Positions 1 through 7,813 of a stretch of 64,000 nt of DNA are shown here, piece by piece; the first letter of the stretch is position 1; each line of letters opens with the position of its first letter. The notes under the pieces are model-generated. The model was not told the DNA's origin. It saw nothing but the letters and a program-made list of their open reading frames with translations, and searched no databases. The position numbers and the translations under genes are program-made. Location: the NCBI GenBank assembly GCA_029237695.1, contig CM055274.1, positions 23,053,505-23,117,504 of the forward strand, read 5' to 3'. The stretch comes from Conchocele bisecta. Taxonomy: Eukaryota > Mollusca > Bivalvia > Lucinida > Thyasiridae.

Positions 1-1042
1 CCCTATAAGCCTCCGTAAGGTCCGCCTGGTGGTCTTCTCAGGCTTTCTCAATACCCGTTCGGACCCCCTCAACCCCCAACCGGGCCTCTTTTCGAAATTT
101 TGTTATTTTTTCGTCTAGTTCAGTAAGTGCCGCTTCTCTGTTGAGAGAGTCCTCTGAGCGCAACGCCCCATAAGCCTCCGCAATGGCCTCCTTGTGGTCT
201 TCTCGGACCCCCTCAACCCCCGACCTGGTCTCTTTCAGAAATTCGGCTATTTTCCCGTCTAGTTCAGTAAGTGTAGCTTCTTTGCTGAGAGAGTCCTCTA
301 AGCGCAACGCATCATAAGCCTACGCAAGGGCCTCCGCAAGGTTCGACTGGTGGTCTTCTCGGACTTTATCGATACCCGACCGGGTCTCTTTTCGAAATTC
401 GGTTATTTTTCCGTCTAGTTCAACAACCGCCGCTTCTTTGCTGAGAGAGTCCTCTAAGCGCAACACCCTATAAGCCTCCGTAAGGTCCGCCTGGTGGTCT
501 TCTCGGGTTTTCTCAATACCCGACGTGGCCTCTTTTCGAAATTTGGTTATTTTTTTGTCTAGTTCGGTAAGTGCCGCCTCTCTGATGAGAGAGTCCTCTA
601 AGCGCAACGTATCATAACCCTCCGTAAGGGCCGCCTGGCGGTCTTCTCGGACTTTATCAATATCCGACTTGGTCTCATTTCGAAATTTTGTTATTTTCCC
701 GACTTTCTCAATACCCGACCGGGTCTCTTTTCGAAATTTGGTTATTTTTTTGTCTAGTTCGTTTAGTTCCGTATGCGTTTCTTCACGACTTTGTGTATTC
801 ACAGCCAGGGCATATTCTCTAAGTTGTGACAGTAGACTCTTGTGAATCTCGTCCGTGGCCCTCGATATAGTTCTATTGATCAAGGCCTTTGTTTTTTGGG
901 TAGTTAAAAAGTCGCCCTCTGTCGGGATGAATCCCCCTTCTGTCGGTTCCAAATTCTTTGAATTTGTCACCCAATCGGAAGAACTACCTGGTCCGTATAT
1001 ACTCATTTTCAATAATGTTGATAATATATATATTACGAACAT
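1..1042 (-). pseudogene. Coiled-coil tandem-repeat protein, fibre-like, truncated by window and interrupted by two stops
   Basis: The reading frame encodes heptad-rich repeats of about 48 residues (144 bp), with the core LEDS-x3-EAALTELDxKITKFRKE-x-RSGIEKVREDH. The nucleotide repeats recur near 1, 166, 310, 466 and 610. A TAG at 320-322 replaces a Glu codon and a TGA at 38-40 replaces an Arg codon of the repeat; the same frame continues through both and off the window edge. The likely start is the Met at 1006 (MSIYGPGSSS), with an alternative Met at 1042 inside AT-rich sequence. A unique head of about 80 residues precedes the repeats. The charged, repetitive, alpha-helical character suggests an extended trimeric fibre or internal scaffold. 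I do not recognise a named family, so function is inference. Confidence 0.7.
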
Positions 1043-1061
1043 GCGTTTAATTCTAAATAAT

Positions 1062-1078
1062 TTTCTTAAAATTAATTA
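1062..1078 (-). promoter_or_regulatory. 17-nt AT-rich upstream motif, copy 1
   Basis: The minus strand reads TAATTAATTTTAAGAAA, upstream of the coiled-coil gene (56 nt from the Met at 1006, 20 nt from the Met at 1042). The identical 17-mer precedes the gene at 4583, and a 16/17 match precedes the ORF at 6906. It also covers the stop codon of the penton gene. A shared promoter element is inferred. Confidence 0.5.
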
Positions 1079-1818
1079 ATTTGAAATTTCTAGGACGACC
1101 GAAATCGGATAATCGTTCTTCAACTCTCGCCCTTTATCATCGAGAATAGAAATCTTCAACTCGTGGATGTGTCCCGATTCCAAAACTTTCATCTCGGGGT
1201 GTGGGAAGTCTAAGGTCAGGGTCTCACCATAGAAACAGTCGCTGGCGGGCACGGTTTTCAGTAATGTGGTGGGAGTGCCGTCTACCGTGTTGTACGATGT
1301 GTTCACCCGATCCAGGTGCACCCCGAGAGTTTTCGTGACGGCGAAGTTCACAGGGGTCGTGCCGACGTGCTCGCCAGGATCAAACACTCCGTCATCGTTG
1401 TAAGGGTATGTTATTTTAAATCCTAACAGTGAGCCCAACCCCGGTGAGATCCTTAAACGCCTATCAACGGTCAATGTCGTGAGCCCCGTGGCTTTCGAGA
1501 TTGCGAGAGTGACTACACCAGGAATTTTCTCCGCGACAAAAGCTTGGAGATCTCCGAAACTCCAAAGACCGTGAGGTACTATAGCATCTGGAGTTCTACG
1601 AAATCCTGAGGTCACTGGTTCAGTTATGAGGTAGTTTCCGAAAGCCACAGGCTTACACCCTCGACTTCTGATGTGAAAAACTCGAGCGTTTCAACGTTTT
1701 TCCACCCGACCGTGAACGTGATTGATCTAAGGCCTACCCGGCGTTGTCCGCAGCAGTTGTCTATTAATTTTTGAAGTTCACAACTCCCTTTTTGAACATT
1801 AGTGATAGTAGCAAACAT
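1076..1818 (-). pseudogene. mCP: Penton / minor capsid protein (single jelly roll), frameshifted
   Basis: The C-terminal 190 residues (1076-1648 frame) have the typical end of Polinton/adintovirus pentons: an LxxLLGF-type strand, then a leucine-rich TVPA segment, a GETLTLDFPHP strand and a final pair of strands in which a LKISILDDKG turn leads to an SVVLEI terminus. The N-terminal part, in another frame, starts at the Met at 1818 (MFATITN) and contains a GLRSITFTVGW strand ending with the stop at 1624-1626. The two pieces join by homology, so one frameshift lies between about 1625 and 1665. The protein would sit at the capsid vertices. Its start is only 14 bp from the divergent start at 1833. 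The frameshift could be genuine decay or a sequencing error. Confidence 0.75.
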
Positions 1819-1832
1819 AATAATATCTTTCA
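1819..1832. promoter_or_regulatory. 14-bp divergent start-codon gap
   Basis: Only 14 bp separate the penton Met (minus, 1818) from the Met of the 478-aa gene (plus, 1833). Any bidirectional promoter must therefore lie partly inside both coding regions, or the leaders are nearly absent. Confidence 0.5.
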
Positions 1833-3269
1833 ATGGATACAAAAGCATTTAGCTTTAACTCTAATGCAAAGTACGCGGTCGGTGGTAAATACACGCAAAA
1901 AGACGTTGTTAACCGCCTTGTACACCCAACCGTAACGGTTAGACCGGACAGTGGCTTTGCCACCAATTTCCCTAACACGTTTGAGAAATATAGGTTGCCC
2001 AAGATTACTACGATGGAGGCGGTAAACGGGTGGAAAGCCACACCGATGCAGTTTTGGCAGAACCAGCTAAATTTTGCTGTATGGTGCGCAACAGCCGGGT
2101 GTGGAGTTTCACATAAAGACCATCTAACATCCAAGAATATCATGCTCCGAAGTGTCTACAACTTTCACACGTATTATACTATTAGGAGGATTCTCAAAGA
2201 ACTAGGTATTTCTCTACCTCAAGACGACGCCTGGGATCCCATTTCCAACGCATACGACCGTATGGCGTTTGAAAGACTGTGTAACGAATTTAACGTTTCA
2301 AAAGACGCGGACTGGAGGCAGAAAGCATTTCCTACCACCACCGGCCTCGGGGACGTTCTCATTCGGGGCCAGTCCGGGAATTGGACGCAGACTGATTTTA
2401 GACACGATTACTCCGGTGACCACATCGTCAGTCGGAACGCCGGGAATGTTGACCCCGCGACTATGACTTTCGGGCCAGAAGTGTCTGGAGGTCGGCACTG
2501 TGGCGTGTTTTCTTGTAAAATGTTACCTCCGAAACGGGCTCACGTCGATTACATACAGCAGGCTGCTGAGGTTCAGAACGCGTGGACCACATTTATGTTT
2601 GATAAGGGTCTAGGGTTCACGCAGGCCGGGGTTACTCGCGTCAACGAATCTATTCGCACGTACGTCTGGGCCATCCTCGGCGCACAGAAGCAAACTGGCA
2701 GTTCTATACTGGGCACAGGAACAGCGTTTGATGAACAAAAACAATTCTTGGCACTTGTAGAGGACGCCATCTCAGCTAAGGTGGACCTGGAGAAGGCGAT
2801 CCAGAATTATCAAGACGTTTTGCAGACTGTCAGCACCCCAGTGGACTATGTATTTGGAATAGGTCTTTATATGGCGCCGAGCAATATGATACTACGAGAC
2901 GACCCGGTTGATGGTTACAATAATCAAATCGTAATCGCCACCGCCAATCAAAAAATCGGTCACAACGGTAACGTGAACACGGATATCATCAAGCGCACCC
3001 CCAAAATGATCGGGCGCGGAGTTGTAAATTCAAATAAATTTGAAAAAGATTTCATAAAACCCCCAAAACACAAAATGGATACACCTCCCTCAACACAATC
3101 GAACCCAGTACCCCCAATTAGTAAATTGGATGCACCATCAAGTTCCATCAACAATGTTGAAACACCAATCATCAACAATGTTGAGATTGGAAGCACAACA
3201 CACGAGGAGGAGAAATTAGGGCTCGTCGTCGCCCTCGTGGCTATCGGATTATTTACGCTTTGGTTTTAG
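1833..3269 (+). CDS. Conserved-looking structural-type protein with C-terminal membrane anchor, 478 aa
   Basis: This is an intact ORF. The N-terminal ~370 residues look globular, with aromatic-rich segments (WKATPMQFWQNQLNF, YVWAILGAQKQ, DYVFGIGLYMAPSNM). Residues ~405-455 are low-complexity Pro/Ser/Asn/Thr, containing a direct repeat of INNVE. The last ~17 residues are a hydrophobic helix (LGLVVALVAIGLFTLWF), so it should be a tail-anchored membrane protein with most of its mass on one face. The gene sits between penton and capsid genes and its end overlaps the convergent 444-aa gene by 21 bp. My impression is that similar proteins occur beside Polinton capsid genes in other invertebrates, but I cannot name the family. 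Virion membrane or vertex protein is an inference. Confidence 0.75.
   Translation: MDTKAFSFNSNAKYAVGGKYTQKDVVNRLVHPTVTVRPDSGFATNFPNTFEKYRLPKITTMEAVNGWKATPMQFWQNQLNFAVWCATAGCGVSHKDHLTSKNIMLRSVYNFHTYYTIRRILKELGISLPQDDAWDPISNAYDRMAFERLCNEFNVSKDADWRQKAFPTTTGLGDVLIRGQSGNWTQTDFRHDYSGDHIVSRNAGNVDPATMTFGPEVSGGRHCGVFSCKMLPPKRAHVDYIQQAAEVQNAWTTFMFDKGLGFTQAGVTRVNESIRTYVWAILGAQKQTGSSILGTGTAFDEQKQFLALVEDAISAKVDLEKAIQNYQDVLQTVSTPVDYVFGIGLYMAPSNMILRDDPVDGYNNQIVIATANQKIGHNGNVNTDIIKRTPKMIGRGVVNSNKFEKDFIKPPKHKMDTPPSTQSNPVPPISKLDAPSSSINNVETPIINNVEIGSTTHEEEKLGLVVALVAIGLFTLWF
3111..3190. repeat. Two CCAAT...ATTGG palindromic motifs
   Basis: CCAATT-AGTA-AATTGG at 3115-3130, followed by ATGCACC, and a longer CCAATC...GATTGG pair at 3165-3190 whose interior TCAACAATGTTGA is itself palindromic, followed by AAGCACA. 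They belong to a recurring motif set also seen at 7724, 7757, 7924 and 8922. Confidence 0.5.
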
Positions 3270-4583
3270 GAACTCTCTGGCGAAGAATAGTAGGAGACCG
3301 GCGATTGCCACGATTAAAGCCGAAGTATTTTTGGCTAGCCATCCGGCCGTTTTTGATAACATAGATAGCAAGTAAGAAACGATACTTCCGATCAGTCCAG
3401 GTAGTGCGGCAGCCGCCTTTTCGGCTAATTTAGCCAGGAGACTGGCGAGGGCTTTTAGTTGTGTTTTTACCCACTCCTTGGCTCCGCCTGATGGCGCGGG
3501 TGCTGGTGCTGGTGCTGGTGCTGGCGCGGGTGGTGGCGCCGCACCAACAGTGAAAGCTAGAACTATGGTTGATATAGTCATGCTGATAGCAACGAGGATG
3601 CTTGCTATCGTGATGCCCTGTTCTCTGAACAGAGTGCGAAGACGCTCACCGAGTGTCGTCTCCTCGTGCAGGACCTTCGAGATTGTTTCGCGGATCCGAC
3701 TTATTTGGGTGCGGAGAGCCTCACGGTTAGTCGATGCAGCCTGCAAGCGAGCTTCTCTTTCGTCCCGCAACGACCGCAGGCGTTCGGTGATCCGCTCGGT
3801 AGATTCTCTATCGTCACCAGCTTCCTCCAGTTTTCTTTCTTCTAGCGAGATATGTTCATCCAGCGACGAGAGTTTGGCGAGGTTAAGGACCAGTTCGCCC
3901 CGGACCGTTTGCATAACCTTATCGAGGCCCCGGAGTTCGCGAAGAGGTAACGGTGGGTCATCGTTAGACCGTTGTTCGAGGTTGAGTATTTCGTTTTCGC
4001 TGAACGTGGTCTCCACCGCGTTAATAACGTCGGTGGCCACTTGAGGGACCTCGCTGAGCTCGCTGAGCTCGCTGAGCTCGCTGAGCTCGATAGAAACTGT
4101 CGAGTCGGCCATCTTATCTTTTAGGTTGTTTACGGCCCTTACAGCTGCGGCCGTCAAAACAATCTTCGTATTCTTCTTCCAATCTACGAATCCGTGTTCG
4201 TTCGTTACGAGTTGGCCACCGCCCGGGTTTCCGGCAATGGTACCCAGCGCTAGGGGTTTACCGGTCCTCGTGTTGATGATTGGGATATTTGATGCTGTTT
4301 TTAGTCGCAATCTACCGTTCAGATCAAATTTGAACTTGGAGTAGTCGCGACCGACAGATGGGACCAGACCTTTTTCTGCCAAACTGTTGTAGTAGTCGTT
4401 TACAGCTCCCTCGAGTAATTCCCGACTTTGACTAGTAGTAGCGCCACCTAATTCCCCAGATTGGATTGGAACTGGAGGCTGTATCAAGGGCGTTTCGTCA
4501 TTATAATCATCTATGTCATCCTCATCCGCATCGAGGTAATCGTCTCTGCCGATTTCATACATGTCATTATCGTAATCAGCCAT
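3249..4583 (-). CDS. Acidic-head, coiled-coil, multi-pass membrane protein, 444 aa
   Basis: Intact ORF. In order: an acidic N-terminus rich in Asp (~1-35); a globular segment with SNIPIINTRTGKPLALG (~100-120); an ELS tripeptide run around residues 168-179; a charged coiled coil (~200-310, many Arg/Glu); a hydrophobic segment EQGITIASILVAISMTIS plus TIVLAF (~322-345); a (PA)n linker (~350-363); an amphipathic Ala/Leu stretch; and two more membrane segments ending in a basic KPKRK tail. The layout resembles a protein recurrent in invertebrate Polintons; its function is unknown. A membrane-active or internal-membrane virion component is inferred. The start is supported by an AAATTATAAATATG context and the 17-nt motif just upstream. 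Confidence 0.8.
   Translation of the reverse strand: MADYDNDMYEIGRDDYLDADEDDIDDYNDETPLIQPPVPIQSGELGGATTSQSRELLEGAVNDYYNSLAEKGLVPSVGRDYSKFKFDLNGRLRLKTASNIPIINTRTGKPLALGTIAGNPGGGQLVTNEHGFVDWKKNTKIVLTAAAVRAVNNLKDKMADSTVSIELSELSELSELSEVPQVATDVINAVETTFSENEILNLEQRSNDDPPLPLRELRGLDKVMQTVRGELVLNLAKLSSLDEHISLEERKLEEAGDDRESTERITERLRSLRDEREARLQAASTNREALRTQISRIRETISKVLHEETTLGERLRTLFREQGITIASILVAISMTISTIVLAFTVGAAPPPAPAPAPAPAPAPSGGAKEWVKTQLKALASLLAKLAEKAAAALPGLIGSIVSYLLSMLSKTAGWLAKNTSALIVAIAGLLLFFAREFLKPKRK
3494..3532. repeat. GGTGCT-type hexamer repeat coding (PA)n
   Basis: Repeats of GGTGCT/GGCGCG code, on the minus strand, for a Pro-Ala linker between membrane segments of the 444-aa protein. A length-variable rigid linker is likely. 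Confidence 0.7.
4052..4090. repeat. Four tandem 9-bp GCTCGCTGA units
   Basis: Near-perfect 9-bp tandem copies encode SEL/ELS tripeptides in the 444-aa protein. The expansion is recent because copies are almost identical, and the frame is kept. Confidence 0.85.
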
Positions 4584-4594
4584 ATTTATAATTT
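4581..4594 (-). promoter_or_regulatory. ATTATAAAT start-codon context
   Basis: On the minus strand AAATTATAAATATG ends in the start codon of the 444-aa gene. ATTATAAAT also directly abuts the starts at 7469 and 7992. This looks like a late-promoter/initiator element fused to the start codon. Confidence 0.45.
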
Positions 4595-4608
4595 CTTAAA
4601 ATTAATTA
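4592..4608 (-). promoter_or_regulatory. 17-nt AT-rich upstream motif, copy 2
   Basis: TAATTAATTTTAAGAAA on the minus strand, nine nt upstream of the start codon at 4583, identical to the copy at 1062-1078. It lies in the 72-bp divergent gap between this gene and the capsid gene. Confidence 0.5.
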
Positions 4609-4655
4609 TGTATTAAAGACAAAACCATACGGGTTTAATATAGATTCACTAAATT

Positions 4656-5951
4656 ATGTCTTCGAGTCAATACGGTCGCAAATTCAATCCATACCGCAGA
4701 CTGCGTGAGCCCCTCGGGGCAAAAGGCGTGAGACAGAGTGTCGTTATTACGAACAACCCATCGACGATCGACCAGAACCAGCAGCTCTTGGTCCGCTTCC
4801 CCAACCTCGGAGCTAACGACGTCATTGTGCCGGGGACTGTTCGCCTCGCTTTCACTATTTCGCTAACGTCGACGGACGCGGACCGAACCGTCGTTCAGAA
4901 CCTGGGTCGCGCCATAGTCAAGAAGACTATGATAAAGATTTCTGGTAATGAGGTGATGTCGATCGATGACAGCGACGTCTACCATTGTTATCAGGATCTA
5001 TGGAAGACGGCGCAAGAGCGCGAAAACGCCGTCTATCAGGGTATTGACACCAGCAAAAATAAGAACGTAACCAGACTTAGAATCGGGGCTGCTAACAAGG
5101 CAGAAAACAACGCGAGCGACAACGCGGTCGCGGGCGCTTACGGCAACCGCTTCTACATCCCGCTCGACTTTGAGTTGCTGGAGAGTCACATGCCCTACTA
5201 TCAGAGCGCTTTGGCTGACCGCCTCGAATACGAACTAACGTTCAACGACTACGGCCGAGTTCTCATAGCCAGCGACATGTTATCGACGTATACGATCGAT
5301 AATGTTTCGCTGGAGTACGACATGGTCACGATGCCCGAACTCGCGCGATTGATCAGAACCCAGTACGCCGGGCGCGTTGCCATACTTTACGACCGAGTTC
5401 TTCGCCATCGCAAGATGACGAAAGACAAAGGTGACACATTGTGGAATATTAATGTCAACGTACCCGCCCGCTCGATGAAAGGTATACTGATGTTGTTCGA
5501 GGATGCTCGGTTCGCGTTCGGTGCTAGAAAAACCGACAAATTCTATAACCCAAAAATCACGAAGGTAGAGGTGACGATCGAGGGAGTACCCAATCAACTC
5601 TACAGCGCGGGTCTTCGCGCGCACCAGCAGTGGGACGAAGTAAGAAAGCAGTTTGCTGCCGGCTCTAAGCGCTGTCCGGAGGTTGCGGCAGTTGCCAAAG
5701 ACCTGCATCTCTCGGCCGTCTCCCTCGCGGATTTCCTGAATACCAAATACGCGTTATGGCTAGACATGCGAGCCAGCGACGACGACCAAATACACGGCAG
5801 CGGACGCCAAGTTGAGAACGCTAGCGAGGGTGTGACGATCCAGATAACCAAAGAGGCTGACGGAGCCGGGCCATTGAACGTGTACTTATATATAATTACA
5901 GACGCACAACTCAACATCGAAGATGGCCGATACGTCTCAGCACTCTATTGA
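4656..5951 (+). CDS. MCP: Major capsid protein (hexon-like double jelly roll), 431 aa
   Basis: Intact ORF. The sequence has the features of Polinton/adintovirus hexons: an N-terminal PYRRLREP stretch, alternating short beta strands throughout, a DVYHCYQDLW segment in the first barrel, a SMKGILMLFED segment in the middle, and a conserved C-terminus with IHGSGR, EGVTIQI, LNVYLYII and a final QLNIEDGRYVSALY. It should form the trimeric capsomers of an icosahedral shell. The gene overlaps the packaging ATPase start by 29 nt, so the two are probably co-expressed. A 72-bp divergent spacer with AT-rich motifs separates it from the 444-aa gene. No stop or frameshift is seen, in contrast to polymerase and integrase. 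Confidence 0.92.
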   Translation: MSSSQYGRKFNPYRRLREPLGAKGVRQSVVITNNPSTIDQNQQLLVRFPNLGANDVIVPGTVRLAFTISLTSTDADRTVVQNLGRAIVKKTMIKISGNEVMSIDDSDVYHCYQDLWKTAQERENAVYQGIDTSKNKNVTRLRIGAANKAENNASDNAVAGAYGNRFYIPLDFELLESHMPYYQSALADRLEYELTFNDYGRVLIASDMLSTYTIDNVSLEYDMVTMPELARLIRTQYAGRVAILYDRVLRHRKMTKDKGDTLWNINVNVPARSMKGILMLFEDARFAFGARKTDKFYNPKITKVEVTIEGVPNQLYSAGLRAHQQWDEVRKQFAAGSKRCPEVAAVAKDLHLSAVSLADFLNTKYALWLDMRASDDDQIHGSGRQVENASEGVTIQITKEADGAGPLNVYLYIITDAQLNIEDGRYVSALY

Positions 5952-6639
5952 TTTAATAAAAAAATCATCTAACGATTTATTAATTAATAAATTTGATAAT
6001 TCTAAAGAGTTAATTAAGAAAATTAACAATCAATACCAATTCACGATTGGAGATGCCCACTCTGCCATAATATGTGGGCAGACAGGATGCGGAAAAACGG
6101 TTTTCATCCTAGACTTGCTCGAGGGCTCCTACCGCGATGCCTTTCGTCATATTGTGATCCTGTGTCCCACTGTGCGGCACAACGATACTTATCAGCGGCG
6201 CCCGTGGATATGGACCGACCCAGAGGTATACGTTATTGACCCCGGTGATAGGCTTCACGATTGGTTGCGTGGTTTATACCAAAAATTCCAGGGTGAGCCC
6301 ACCCTATACGTGATTGACGATTGCTCGGCCAAGGCGGCGATGACCAAAAAGAAGGACATGCTCTCCGAGCTCTCATTTTCTGGCCGCCATGCTAGGCAAA
6401 GCGTATGGATATCCACTCAAAAGTACAACGCCGTCCTCAAGGATCTGCGCGAGCAAACGAAATGGGTCGCCCTCTTTCACTGCAAGGACCGAGACTCATT
6501 CGATGACTGTCTTCGAGAGAATGACGTTATCCCAACGCGCGAGGAGCGCCTGGAGGTTCGACAGATGCTTTCGGAAACTAAGCACGCCAAGCTTTTGCTA
6601 AAGACTGATCAACCAACTACTTACGAAGTTATCAATTAA
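5923..6639 (+). CDS. ATP: FtsK/HerA (A32-like) genome packaging ATPase, 238 aa
   Basis: Walker A GQTGCGKT at residues 52-59, Walker B LYVIDD at ~128-133, and downstream GRHARQSVWISTQ at ~154-166, matching the sensor region of A32-type ATPases. Length is normal for Polinton/adenovirus-like packaging ATPases. It would pump the viral genome into preformed capsids. It begins inside the last codons of the capsid gene (29-nt overlap in another frame). The ORF is intact and all visible catalytic residues are present. The first ~40 residues are AT-rich and Lys/Asn-rich, unlike the GC-richer core. Confidence 0.93.
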   Translation: MADTSQHSIDLIKKSSNDLLINKFDNSKELIKKINNQYQFTIGDAHSAIICGQTGCGKTVFILDLLEGSYRDAFRHIVILCPTVRHNDTYQRRPWIWTDPEVYVIDPGDRLHDWLRGLYQKFQGEPTLYVIDDCSAKAAMTKKKDMLSELSFSGRHARQSVWISTQKYNAVLKDLREQTKWVALFHCKDRDSFDDCLRENDVIPTREERLEVRQMLSETKHAKLLLKTDQPTTYEVIN

Positions 6640-6651
6640 TTTAATAATTAA

Positions 6652-6780
6652 TTAGCAATTACTGAACAAATGCTGAACAATGCTGAACAATGCTTAGTAA
6701 TTGCTGAACAATGCTGAACAATGCTGAACAAATGCTTAACAAATGTTGAACAAATGCTGAACAATGGTTAACAATGTTAA
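6652..6780. repeat. Iteron-like array, ~12 units of 10-11 bp
   Basis: About twelve copies of ATGCTGAACA(A), some drifted to ATGCTTAACA or ATGTTGAACA, lie just after the ATPase stop. The unit length is close to one helical turn, so copies face the same side of the DNA. This is the largest non-coding gap in the element (6640-6905). Confidence 0.85.
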
Positions 6781-6887
6781 CAATTTGGTGCTCCGCTGCG
6801 AGCTTTGTTGCGAGCATAATGGTGATCATATGTATCGGGTGGTGTGCTTTGCAATATGTTAAAGTGATGAGACTTGTTAGAATAGTT

Positions 6888-6904
6888 AAATTAATTTTAA
6901 GAAA
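6888..6904 (+). promoter_or_regulatory. 17-nt AT-rich upstream motif, copy 3
   Basis: AAATTAATTTTAAGAAA, 16/17 identical to the copies at 1062 and 4592, ends one base before the ATG at 6906. This favours 6906 over the upstream in-frame Met at 6774. Confidence 0.45.
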
Positions 6905-6905
6905 A

Positions 6906-7214
6906 ATGAACTGCGACGAACTTCTCGATCAGTTAATAGAAGAAACCTCAACTCCGACTGCCAACATAGATAATGATCCGACAGAGCAATCGGAATCAAC
7001 TCCAACGGCGGTTGGTATTGGGTTGAGTGCAACGACTCCGAATGAAAATGAAAATGCGGCGCGACGAGAGCGGCTAGCTGCGCTGGTTGCTGTGGGGGAC
7101 AATCGGAGCATTATCTCGGTAGGCGTCTCTCAGTTTTTCAGGTGGATAAGATGTCAGATGCGGAGATCGATAAAATGTATGCGCGATACGAATCCAAATT
7201 GGGAGCGGAGATGA
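6906..7214 (+). CDS. Small acidic/Thr-rich protein, unknown
   Basis: From the Met at 6906 (MNCDELLDQLIEE) the ORF gives ~102 aa: an acidic head, a Thr/Pro/Asn-rich middle and a basic tail. The same frame is open back to 6774, and that longer form would add a membrane helix (FVASIMVIICIGWCALQYV) partly encoded beside the iteron array. The 17-nt motif favours the short form. The 3' end overlaps the next ORF by 64 nt in another frame, so either the two genes truly overlap or a frameshift has split one gene. No family recognised. Confidence 0.45.
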   Translation: MNCDELLDQLIEETSTPTANIDNDPTEQSESTPTAVGIGLSATTPNENENAARRERLAALVAVGDNRSIISVGVSQFFRWIRCQMRRSIKCMRDTNPNWERR

Positions 7215-7453
7215 CAAAAACTCTCGGATCGGCGGCTATTCATTTGTACGCAACCGCCGTTAGTATACTTCTCCCTATACCAAACACCGCGGGATTGATT
7301 GACGATCTAGAGACTGACCCTTTTATAGGTCACACTCTTAGAACAGCCTGCTGCTCAATTTATCACAAGTTTGGAATGTACTTAGCTCCGCTGACAACCG
7401 CGTTGACCACGGGTAACACTGTCAATTTGGACATATATGCCCACGAACTATAA
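7151..7453 (+). CDS. Small protein with conserved-looking hydrophobic core, 100 aa
   Basis: Starts MSDAEIDKMYARYESKLG. An amphipathic helical head is followed by two hydrophobic segments (IHLYATAVSILLPI; MYLAPLTTALTTG) separated by an acidic DDLETDPF turn. The ORF is intact and ends just before the next gene's ATTATAAAT element. It lies in the run of small genes between ATPase and integrase. It resembles small Polinton proteins of unknown role in other invertebrates, but I cannot name it. Confidence 0.55.
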   Translation: MSDAEIDKMYARYESKLGAEMTKTLGSAAIHLYATAVSILLPIPNTAGLIDDLETDPFIGHTLRTACCSIYHKFGMYLAPLTTALTTGNTVNLDIYAHEL

Positions 7454-7460
7454 GCCCTAA

Positions 7461-7471
7461 TATTATAAATG
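7461..7471 (+). promoter_or_regulatory. ATTATAAAT start-codon context
   Basis: TATTATAAATG runs directly into the ATG at 7469. It shares ATTATAAAT with the sites at 4581-4594 and 7984-7994. Confidence 0.45.
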
Positions 7472-7801
7472 ATGACACAAGACACACACGCGAGAGTGAC
7501 GGAGTTGAACCCGATTGCTCCAACACAATCGAACCCGAGTGTTACTCCGCCACAGGATGACATACCGCATATAACAAATCCCAAAAGACAGGCAGCTGGG
7601 CGGGCGGCGGCTGCCACCCGAAAAGTTAAACAAGATAAAATACTCGCCGAGCTTCGAGAGGCTAAACAGTCGTTGCAATCGGGGACGGAGACAGCAAAAC
7701 ATCTGAAGACAGAGTTGAGTACACCCCCAATTCACGAATTGGAAGCACACTCAACACCCAATCGAGGTTGGGCGAATCCGATTGAACCCAAATTTTCGTG
7801 A
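7469..7801 (+). CDS. Small basic-patch protein, 110 aa, possibly the front half of a frameshifted membrane protein
   Basis: An N-terminal Thr/Pro-rich part is followed by a basic alanine-rich helix (KRQAAGRAAAATRKVKQDK, residues ~39-57) and a coiled-coil-like stretch. It ends in a region with CCAAT...ATTGG palindromes. The next ORF (7782-7985), in another frame and overlapping by 20 nt, carries a membrane helix and a C-terminus. Similar basic helix plus membrane tail proteins would make sense as one gene, so a frameshift near 7785-7800 is possible. Nucleic-acid binding is inferred from the charge. Confidence 0.5.
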   Translation: MMTQDTHARVTELNPIAPTQSNPSVTPPQDDIPHITNPKRQAAGRAAAATRKVKQDKILAELREAKQSLQSGTETAKHLKTELSTPPIHELEAHSTPNRGWANPIEPKFS

Positions 7802-7813
7802 ATTGGAGTTGGG
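7724..7813. repeat. Cluster of CCAAT...ATTGG palindromic motifs
   Basis: CCAATT-CACG-AATTGG at 7727-7742, followed by AAGCACA; CCCAATCGAGGTTGGG at 7757-7772; and a looser CCAAATT...AATTGG at 7788-7806. The arms change together (AATT or ATCG), keeping the palindrome. Confidence 0.5.

Noticed and set aside
855..1079. Plus-strand ORF opposite the coiled-coil gene
   Set aside because: Shadow of the opposite-strand repeat gene; no independent features.
3478..4044. Plus-strand 188-codon ORF
   Set aside because: Antisense to the 444-aa gene, Arg/Ser-rich composition caused by the reverse reading frame.
6774..6905. In-frame N-terminal extension with a membrane helix
   Set aside because: The promoter-like 17-nt motif and start context favour 6906; kept only as an alternative in the feature entry.
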